Shown one piece after another: positions 5,430-10,002 of a DNA stretch of 10,002 nucleotides. The DNA comes from Nitrososphaerales archaeon TH5896 (GTDB lineage: Archaea; Thermoproteota; Nitrososphaeria; Nitrososphaerales; Nitrososphaeraceae), in the NCBI GenBank assembly GCA_014523625.1, contig JAATVP010000116.1, forward strand, positions 1 through 10,002. The letters are read 5' to 3'. The position numbers and the translations under genes were made by a program. Within the stretch, counting starts at the first letter, position 1; each line of letters begins with the position of its first letter. The notes beneath the pieces were generated by a model, which worked only from the letters and a program-made list of their open reading frames with translations, did not search any database and was not told the DNA's origin.

Positions 5430-6821
5430 CTACTCCCTTTTTCCAATTAGATTTGAACGTGAGAACACCTTTTCTACATCTTCAGCCTTCATTAAGCCTT
5501 CTTCTACAACTATGTCCTTCACATTCCTGTTTGTTTCCAGTGCTTTTTTGTAAATTTCGGACGCCTTTACATAGCCTATGTAGGGATTTAGAACAGTAAC
5601 GAGTACGGGGCTTTTATAAACATACGTAGAAAGCTTGTCTTCGTTTGCTTGAATGCCCTCTATAAGATTAGCTGTGAATACTGGTAAAAAGTTCCTGAGC
5701 ATATCCATAGAATCTAAAACCCATTTCAACATTCCTGGGAGCATAACATTCAACTCAAACTGACCCGCTTGAGATGCCATCGTTACCGCCAAATCATTTC
5801 CAATGACGTTAAAGCAGATCATGTTAAGACACTCGGCCAAAGACGGGTTAATCTTGCCTGGCATTATCGAAGAGCCTGCATGCACTGCTGGGATGACTAT
5901 TTCGGCAAACCCCGCAGTAGGTCCAGATGCCATTAGTCTGAAGTCATTAGCTAACTTGATTAGTTCTACCGCGAGGTTTCTGATTGAGGAAGAATAACAT
6001 GTAACATCAAATCGGCTTTGGAGTGCAAAGTAAAAGTTTTCAGATGAGATCATGTTTAGCCGAGATATGTCTCTAAGATAGCGAATTGTAACTTCCCTGT
6101 ATCCAGTCGGCGAATTAGCGCCACTACCCACTGCCGTACCTCCTAAGGCAACAGCATACAGGTTTTCTGATGCTTGCACTATCTTCTGTCTGGCGCTTTC
6201 AATTGAATAACAATATCCGCTAAACTCATCTCCTAGTGTGATTGGAAGTGCATCCATTAAGTGAGTTCTCCCAATTTTCATAGTATCTTTAAATTCTACA
6301 CTCTTTTTTTTCAGAGACTTGATTAGTAAGTCTATGGCCTGCAAGAAATTATTTAGACCCAGCAATATAGACAGATGCATTGCAGTGGGGAACGTATCGT
6401 TACTTGATTGGGACATGTTTACATGATCATTGGGGTTGATTATCTCATACTTTCCTCTCTCCTCGCCAATTGTTTCTAGCGCAATATTTGCGATTACCTC
6501 GTTAATGTTCATATTAAAAGCTGTTCCAGCACCTGAATTAATTGGCTCAATGATGATCTGATCTAAGAAATCGCCTGAAAGCAATCTATCACAAGCTTTT
6601 ACAATTGCGCTGGAAACTTCTTCGGGAAGAGCTCCCAGTTCGAAATTGGACAGAGCCGCACACTTTTTGATCATAACGTACGCTCTAACTAAATCCGGAT
6701 GTGATCTTTGTCCTGTAATATTATACTGATTGTTGGCTCTTACTGTAAATGGGCCATAATATGCATCAGAGGGGACCTTAATCTCTCCTAGAGAGTCCTT
6801 GTCGATTCGAAAGCGGGACAT
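5430..6821 (-). CDS. Class II aspartase/fumarase superfamily lyase (aspartate ammonia-lyase or fumarate hydratase)
   Basis: The 463-residue protein is full length for the family, whose homotetramers eliminate ammonia or water to give fumarate. Signatures are GAGTAFNMNINEVIAN (97-112), QSSNDTFPTAMH (138-149), GRTHLMDALP (184-193), GGTAVGSGAN (227-236) and the SS loop GSSIMPGKINP (316-326). Positions corresponding to Bacillus AspB catalytic or binding residues are Thr100, Asn141, Thr186, His187, Ser317 (general base), Lys323 and Asn325. Substrate is uncertain: the GAGT segment and PAVHAGSSIMPGK look aspartase-like, whereas QSSND, NPSLAECLNM and FELNV look fumarase-like. The normally conserved Arg of SGPRAG is Thr302. 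The ATG at 6821 is preceded by a TATA-like box with about 8 nt of leader. If it is a fumarase it would serve the citric-acid cycle and, in ammonia-oxidising thaumarchaea, carbon fixation. Confidence 0.9.
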   Translation of the reverse strand: MSRFRIDKDSLGEIKVPSDAYYGPFTVRANNQYNITGQRSHPDLVRAYVMIKKCAALSNFELGALPEEVSSAIVKACDRLLSGDFLDQIIIEPINSGAGTAFNMNINEVIANIALETIGEERGKYEIINPNDHVNMSQSSNDTFPTAMHLSILLGLNNFLQAIDLLIKSLKKKSVEFKDTMKIGRTHLMDALPITLGDEFSGYCYSIESARQKIVQASENLYAVALGGTAVGSGANSPTGYREVTIRYLRDISRLNMISSENFYFALQSRFDVTCYSSSIRNLAVELIKLANDFRLMASGPTAGFAEIVIPAVHAGSSIMPGKINPSLAECLNMICFNVIGNDLAVTMASQAGQFELNVMLPGMLKWVLDSMDMLRNFLPVFTANLIEGIQANEDKLSTYVYKSPVLVTVLNPYIGYVKASEIYKKALETNRNVKDIVVEEGLMKAEDVEKVFSRSNLIGKRE

Positions 6822-6850
6822 GGAACTCTATTGACTACGATAATAGCATG

Positions 6851-6858
6851 TTAATAAA
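6851..6858 (-). promoter_or_regulatory. TATA-like box of the aspartase/fumarase gene
   Basis: TTTATTAA on the minus strand, centred about 34 nt from the ATG at 6821, which predicts a leader of about 8 nt. This is the same octamer as in the promoters at 4756-4763 and 8257-8264. Confidence 0.55.
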
Positions 6859-6859
6859 T

Positions 6860-7038
6860 CCATCGAAGGCATCCGATAGGGCTACGTTGTCTTGTGGCCA
6901 CCCAAGATCATCAGTCCTTCGAAAACATAGATAGCGCAAATTAAGTCGTTGATCAACGAACCTCGAACAATTATTTCTGATGCCGATGGTAATGTGGTAA
7001 AGTTGAACTTGTATCGTTTTGGTAAAATAGTTCAATGC
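6860..7038. other. Spacer without a convincing gene
   Basis: About 180 bp between the aspartase/fumarase promoter and the next plus-strand promoter. The minus strand is open as part of a 109-codon frame (6835-7164, TTG start), but its composition is rich in Arg, Asn and scattered Cys, with no motif, and I do not call it. The only structure seen is a pair of 7-bp arms, TCGAAGG (6863-6869) and CCTTCGA (6916-6922), enclosing 46 nt. Confidence 0.4.
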
Positions 7039-7048
7039 TAATAATTTA
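7039..7048 (+). promoter_or_regulatory. TATA-like box of the 58-codon ORF
   Basis: TAATAATTTA is centred 24 nt before the ATG at 7067, where a leaderless transcript would begin. No Shine-Dalgarno sequence precedes that ATG. Confidence 0.45.
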
Positions 7049-7066
7049 GATTGCCTATAGACAGCT

Positions 7067-7243
7067 ATGTCATCACGAGAACATTCAAACCTCAAGGAGA
7101 ATTTGGAACTTCGATTCAAGGAGTATTTAAGTGTGTTATCAGCTTTATTGCTCCAGCTTAACAATTACAATGAACTTTTGGATATTTATGTAGTTGGATG
7201 CGTCAATTGGTTTAATGAGCGTTTTTACATCAGAAGAAGTTAG
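7067..7243 (+). CDS. Small 58-residue hypothetical protein
   Basis: ATG at 7067 to TAG at 7241-7243 gives 58 residues, read from the sequence directly: MSSREHSNLK, then a long amphipathic Leu-rich helix (about 9-48, including LELRFKEYLSVLSALLLQL) and a basic end (FYIRRS). Leu or another hydrophobic residue recurs every 3-4 positions, which suits a helical hairpin or a small oligomeriser. Support is the TATA-like box 24 nt upstream and the regular hydrophobic pattern, which is uncommon in chance ORFs. It overlaps the start of the next gene by 50 nt (or 29 nt if that gene begins at ATG 7215) in another frame, so the pair could be coupled, or one protein split by a +1 frameshift. No family is recognised, and it may not be translated. 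Confidence 0.45.
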   Translation: MSSREHSNLKENLELRFKEYLSVLSALLLQLNNYNELLDIYVVGCVNWFNERFYIRRS

Positions 7244-7712
7244 TAGGAAGCTCGCGGACTTTGGAATAATACTGAAATACATGCCGTTTCTCCAGGAACA
7301 CGGTTTCTCTGAATTTGGAAAAGGTCAATTGACAGGTAAAATGGAACTGCTTAAAGAGGGCCTTTCAGATTCTTCGACAAATCATTCAGGGCAGCAATTT
7401 GATTCTCGTATGCCCAATAGTCACGTTTATCCAAGTTCTATTCATGATTACGAGGCACAAGATGTGAGAATGTCTAGTGCTACTTCAATTGAAACCTCAC
7501 CCAACTTGGAGCACTCAATGAGCAAGAGGCGGAATTTTACTGAAGGAGAAAAAGGTCCCGGGGGAAGTAAGGCTTCAGAGAGAGCAGAGGGATTTAGTAC
7601 CCTAGATCAAAGTAGAGGGAAAAATTATCTATCTGAAAATAACAGATGGAATTTCAAGAACGATGACGAATCATCATGGATAACTCGTATTAGAAAATTG
7701 GCCGACATGTAG
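7194..7712 (+). CDS. Unknown protein with a polar, low-complexity middle
   Basis: I do not recognise it. From TTG at 7194 it has 172 residues; ATG at 7215 (residue 8) would give 165, and neither start has a clear SD site. Residues 10-45 look folded (FTSEEVSRKLADFGIILKYM, then a PFLQEHGF turn). Residues 55-155 are rich in Ser, Asn, Gly, Glu and Arg and look disordered. The C-terminus (160-172, SSWITRIRKLADM) is a short amphipathic helix of the kind that often serves as a docking motif. There are no cysteines, no membrane span and no signal peptide. The start overlaps the 58-codon ORF upstream, which suggests co-expression. It is convergent with pth2, 167 bp away. It is probably a real gene because no other frame explains 500 bp here, but the composition makes this moderate. 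Confidence 0.55.
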   Translation: MDASIGLMSVFTSEEVSRKLADFGIILKYMPFLQEHGFSEFGKGQLTGKMELLKEGLSDSSTNHSGQQFDSRMPNSHVYPSSIHDYEAQDVRMSSATSIETSPNLEHSMSKRRNFTEGEKGPGGSKASERAEGFSTLDQSRGKNYLSENNRWNFKNDDESSWITRIRKLADM

Positions 7713-7879
7713 TTCCCAATTTTCATGCATGTTTGAATTCTTCTTCCGGATAAAGAAAAGTGATAAGTATCTAACTTCTTGATTATTTTACCATAAGAAC
7801 GGAGCACCTGGTCCTGGTCAATTGAGCTGGCACCGGATTAAGACTAGGTTTGTTGCCTCAACTGTTCTATTTCAGTTTC

Positions 7880-8233
7880 TTACAATAGTTTCAGATCCTT
7901 AGTTATCCGATCGATTAGTGAGGACGGGGCAGGCCCAATTCCAAGACATGTTACAGTCCCTTCGGGGATTTGTGTTAACCCTCTATCTTGTACCTGAACT
8001 ACAGAAAGCCCTGAAGTTTGTGCCTTTCGCTTTATGTTGTGCAATTCTTCGAGAGAATGAACCTTAACAACGATCTTAGCCTGACCGGAATTGAACCATT
8101 TCATAAACCATGAAGGATGACTCGTCATTACTTGCTCTGCGCCAGACACAGCAGCATGAGCAACTTGGGCAGCTAACTTACCGATACCCATTCGAAGCTC
8201 TTTTCTTACTACAATTACTTGTTTGAATTCCAT
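7880..8233 (-). CDS. pth2: Peptidyl-tRNA hydrolase, Pth2 (archaeal/eukaryotic type)
   Basis: The 117-residue protein is a complete Pth2, which hydrolyses the ester bond of prematurely released peptidyl-tRNA in the cytoplasm so that tRNA can be recycled. It shows the family pattern throughout: VIVVRKELRMGIGKLAAQVAHAA (about 6-28) with catalytic Lys19, Gln23 and His26, the central strand IVVKV (54-58), VQDRGLTQIPEGT (81-93) with Asp83 and Thr87, and GIGPAP (98-103) with the terminal helix DRITKDLKLL. The ATG at 8233 lies about 27 nt from a TATA-like box with no SD site, so the mRNA is probably leaderless. It is divergent from the flavoprotein gene, with 59 bp between starts. Confidence 0.95.
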   Translation of the reverse strand: MEFKQVIVVRKELRMGIGKLAAQVAHAAVSGAEQVMTSHPSWFMKWFNSGQAKIVVKVHSLEELHNIKRKAQTSGLSVVQVQDRGLTQIPEGTVTCLGIGPAPSSLIDRITKDLKLL

Positions 8234-8252
8234 TTATTCGTGCGACCTTAGC

Positions 8253-8265
8253 TTAATTAATAAAT
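8253..8265. promoter_or_regulatory. Shared AT-rich box of the pth2/flavoprotein divergent promoter
   Basis: TTAATTAATAAAT holds TTTATTAA on the minus strand (8257-8264), centred about 27 nt from the pth2 ATG, and the palindrome TTAATTAA (8253-8260), which on the plus strand is about 36 nt before the ATG at 8293. AGAGG (8286-8290) lies only 2 nt before that ATG, too close for a normal SD site. One 59-bp gap must serve both genes. Confidence 0.5.
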
Positions 8266-8292
8266 CGAGTTATTTATTTCAAATAAGAGGTA

Positions 8293-9492
8293 ATGAACCG
8301 AACCAAGTACGACGTGGTAGTGGTAGGTGGCAGTGTTTCTGGATTGTTGGCGGCTCGAGAAATAGCTTCAAAGTCGTCAATCTCAGTCAAAGTGTTGGAA
8401 GCTGACCACGAAATTGGTACTCCAGAACACTGTGGAGGGTTAGTGAGCCTCAGCGGGTTGCGAAAGTTAGGCATAGTACCGTCTTCTCGAACGTTTAGAA
8501 ATCACATTGCACGTGCCAAAATATATTCAAGACATTCTTCCTTTGAAGTTGATGCGAAACTCCAAGATGTGGTGGCCATTGATAGGAGGGAATTGGATAA
8601 GCAGATTGCTTTTCAGGCTCAAAAACTAGGCGCTGAAATAACAACGATGAATTCGATGAAGTCAGTCTCAACATGTCCAAAATTAGTTGAAAGTCAATCT
8701 CACAAAGTCGAAAATGAATTTACTCATGCCGTCGGAACCACAGAAGGAACAGTTTATTGTAAGTATCTTGTGGATGCCAGGGGATTATCTTCACTGATAA
8801 GAAGGCACAGAACCGGGATATTGCCATCAGGACAGTATGAAGTTTTCGCTCCTTGGATTGATCCTGATACTGTGGAGCTGTATTTCGATGCAGATAAATA
8901 TCCAGGTTTTTTTGCTTGGATAATTCCTTTAGGAGATAACAAGGCGAAAATAGGCGTAGCGGGTAGAGACATCAATATAGTAAGTTCCATTAGTTCATTT
9001 CTCGAATCAAAAGGATCATCATATTCGATATCACGAAAGATATTTGCCCCAATTTATGTATCGGGACCTATAAGGCATTTTATCGATGACCACAGGTTCT
9101 TGATCGTAGGGGATGCTGCCGGCCAGACCAAACCAACAACAGCTGGGGGTATACTAAGTTCAGGGATGGGAGGTATGTTTGCGGGTCGGGCAATCGTTTC
9201 GGCGATTGAGCAAGAAGATGACTCATTCCTTAACAACTATCCTAACCAATGGCATTCCATATTTGGTTTCGAATTTAAAAAATTGATACTTGCCAGGAAG
9301 ATATTCGAACATTTGGACAACAAGGCCATCGATGAATTATTTTCCACCGTTTCACAGCCAACCTTAGCGCGAATCTCTCAGGATGGGGAATTCGACTTTC
9401 ATTCGGCTCCGCTTTCATTAATTCTCAATGTGAAATCTACCTCAAGTATAGTTAAGGGTCTCCTGGAAAGTAGACTGAGGAGGGCCAAGTGA
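8293..9492 (+). CDS. Geranylgeranyl reductase-family FAD-dependent oxidoreductase
   Basis: The 399-residue protein is a complete flavoprotein of the geranylgeranyl-reductase family, members of which saturate the isoprenoid chains of archaeal membrane lipids, or related polyprenyl groups, at the membrane. Visible motifs are an N-terminal Rossmann fold with VVGGSVSG (10-17), a glycine-rich loop with Ser14 where GGGPAG is usual, Glu36 ending the second strand for ribose binding, the family's CGG (47-49), PGFFAWIIPLG (204-214), matching the PxxYxWxFP pattern, and VGDAAGQTKPTTAGG (272-286), the second FAD-contacting motif. No membrane span is seen. The ATG at 8293 begins just before the Rossmann strand, as in homologues. 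The family contains several paralogues per archaeon, so the exact substrate is not settled by sequence. Confidence 0.9.
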   Translation: MNRTKYDVVVVGGSVSGLLAAREIASKSSISVKVLEADHEIGTPEHCGGLVSLSGLRKLGIVPSSRTFRNHIARAKIYSRHSSFEVDAKLQDVVAIDRRELDKQIAFQAQKLGAEITTMNSMKSVSTCPKLVESQSHKVENEFTHAVGTTEGTVYCKYLVDARGLSSLIRRHRTGILPSGQYEVFAPWIDPDTVELYFDADKYPGFFAWIIPLGDNKAKIGVAGRDINIVSSISSFLESKGSSYSISRKIFAPIYVSGPIRHFIDDHRFLIVGDAAGQTKPTTAGGILSSGMGGMFAGRAIVSAIEQEDDSFLNNYPNQWHSIFGFEFKKLILARKIFEHLDNKAIDELFSTVSQPTLARISQDGEFDFHSAPLSLILNVKSTSSIVKGLLESRLRRAK

Positions 9493-9497
9493 GCAAG

Positions 9498-9505
9498 ATA
9501 TAAAT
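9498..9505 (+). promoter_or_regulatory. TATA-like box of the zinc-ribbon/EF-1beta unit
   Basis: ATATAAAT begins 6 nt after the flavoprotein stop and is centred about 34 nt before the ATG at 9536, giving a leader of about 8 nt. It suggests separate transcription from the flavoprotein gene, although the short gap would also permit read-through. Confidence 0.5.
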
Positions 9506-9535
9506 CCCGTGGTGAAACCATACTAAAAGATATCA

Positions 9536-9715
9536 ATGCCAAGTTCGCTACAATTACCTGTATGCACTTCATGCGGCCGTCCTATAATGCCAAACGATGA
9601 ATGCGTTAAATTTTATTGCCCCAGTTGCGGTTATGTACTAGTTTGGAGATGTGAAAGCTGTAGAGAATTCGCTAGGATATACAAGTGCGTAGGATGCGGA
9701 TTCGAAGGACCTTAA
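9536..9715 (+). CDS. Small zinc-ribbon protein, HVO_2753-like family
   Basis: ATG at 9536 to TAA at 9713-9715 gives 59 residues. Eight cysteines form four CxxC knuckles: Cys10/13 (CTSC), Cys28/31 (CPSC), Cys39/42 (CESC) and Cys51/54 (CVGC), enough for two zinc sites. The layout CxxCGRPI..., FYCPSCG, VWRCESCR, YKCVGCGFEGP is that of the small archaeal zinc-ribbon proteins annotated as putative RNA-binding proteins (Haloferax HVO_2753 type). The family is widely placed next to the EF-1beta gene in archaea, and here EF-1beta starts 6 nt after its stop, so the two are surely co-transcribed. The role is probably in translation or RNA handling, inferred from context. The gene is short but certain. 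Confidence 0.92.
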   Translation: MPSSLQLPVCTSCGRPIMPNDECVKFYCPSCGYVLVWRCESCREFARIYKCVGCGFEGP

Positions 9716-9721
9716 TTAGAA

Positions 9722-10002
9722 ATGTCTAAACTTGTCGTTCGAGTTAAAATTTTGCCATCAGATGCAGAAACAAATCTAGACGCGGTTTCAAAGTCACTGT
9801 CAGAATCAATTCCTGCGGGAATGGAACTGAATGCGATTTCCAAGGAACCAGTTGCATTTGGATTATTCTCGCTACTGACTGATTTCATCTTGGATGATGC
9901 TGAGGGTCAGATGGATAAACTTGAGGATTTTCTTGGGAAAACTGAAGGCATTGGACAGTTCGAGGTTGTGACTATGAGCAGAAGATCAGTGCAGTTAAAG
10001 TA
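9722..10002 (+). CDS. ef1b: Archaeal translation elongation factor EF-1beta (aEF1B), cut at the window edge
   Basis: This is the guanine-nucleotide exchange factor that recharges aEF1A with GTP in the cytoplasm. From ATG at 9722 there are 93 full codons, ending in VVTMSRRSVQLK; the last two bases TA are probably the start of a TAA or TAG, so the gene is essentially complete at its expected length of about 90 residues. The pattern KLVVRVKILPSDA (3-15), SIPAGMEL (29-36), EPVAFGLFSLLTDFILDD (about 42-59) and a final strand after GIGQFEVV fits the alpha/beta ferredoxin-like fold of aEF1B; EPVAFGL is the family's most recognisable stretch. It follows the zinc-ribbon gene by 6 nt in the familiar archaeal pair. 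Confidence 0.93.
   Translation, partial: MSKLVVRVKILPSDAETNLDAVSKSLSESIPAGMELNAISKEPVAFGLFSLLTDFILDDAEGQMDKLEDFLGKTEGIGQFEVVTMSRRSVQLK

Noticed and set aside
6835..7164. 109-codon minus-strand ORF upstream of the aspartase/fumarase gene
   Set aside because: TTG start without an SD site or TATA-like box, no motif, a noise-like Arg/Asn/Cys composition; it also covers the aspartase/fumarase promoter and is antisense to the better-supported 58-codon ORF.
7625..7807. 60-codon minus-strand ORF downstream of pth2
   Set aside because: Antisense to the end of the 172-residue gene, GTG start without signals, no recognisable motif.
7713..7879. Possible tRNA or other RNA gene in the convergent spacer before pth2
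   Set aside because: GGTCCTGG/CCGG-like pieces do not form a cloverleaf, no T-loop consensus is present, and I see no other structure in these 167 bp.

Overview
The window reads as a chromosomal segment of an archaeon with about 40% GC. The evidence is a set of archaeal or archaeal/eukaryotic-type information genes: a Kae1-type t6A factor, a YchF-type GTPase with a TGS domain, a Pth2 peptidyl-tRNA hydrolase, an archaeal EF-1beta and a small HVO_2753-like zinc-ribbon protein. A geranylgeranyl-reductase-family flavoprotein of the kind used for archaeal lipids and an HTH_45-type winged-helix regulator support the same conclusion. Promoters look archaeal: TATA-like boxes (three times the same octamer TTTATTAA) lie about 24-34 nt upstream of starts, so several mRNAs should have little or no leader. 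Thaumarchaeota/Nitrososphaerota is my best guess; this is inference from gene content and style, not proven.

Layout. 12-2240 (minus): ychF followed by kae1, 15 bp apart, both with TTG starts and probably one transcript. 2394-4102 (plus): a PurF-like protein that has lost the N-terminal catalytic cysteine and the acidic pair of the PRPP loop, followed by a short unknown gene whose GTG start overlaps its stop by 4 nt. 4103-4224: a convergent spacer with a palindrome, three tandem 20-bp repeats and an inverted partial copy. 4225-4734 (minus): an unknown helical protein made of about five degenerate 25-35-residue units. 4735-4979: promoter region with a GGTACTA triplet repeat and an inverted copy at the next start. 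4980-5375 (plus): HTH_45 regulator, ending in a small hairpin that overlaps its stop. 5430-6821 (minus): class II aspartase/fumarase family enzyme. 7067-7712 (plus): a 58-codon ORF overlapping a longer unknown gene with a low-complexity polar middle. 7880-8233 (minus): pth2, divergent from the flavoprotein gene at 8293-9492 (plus). 9536-10002 (plus): zinc-ribbon gene plus EF-1beta, which runs to the edge of the window.

Working together. ychF, kae1, pth2, the zinc ribbon and EF-1beta all serve tRNA modification, ribosome function or translation. The flavoprotein probably serves membrane-lipid saturation, and the aspartase/fumarase links aspartate, fumarate and malate. I see no mobile element, CRISPR array, rRNA or tRNA gene. 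The most unusual content is the doubly degenerate PurF homologue with its coupled small partner, the repeat-bearing convergent spacer and the small overlapping ORF pair at 7067-7712.
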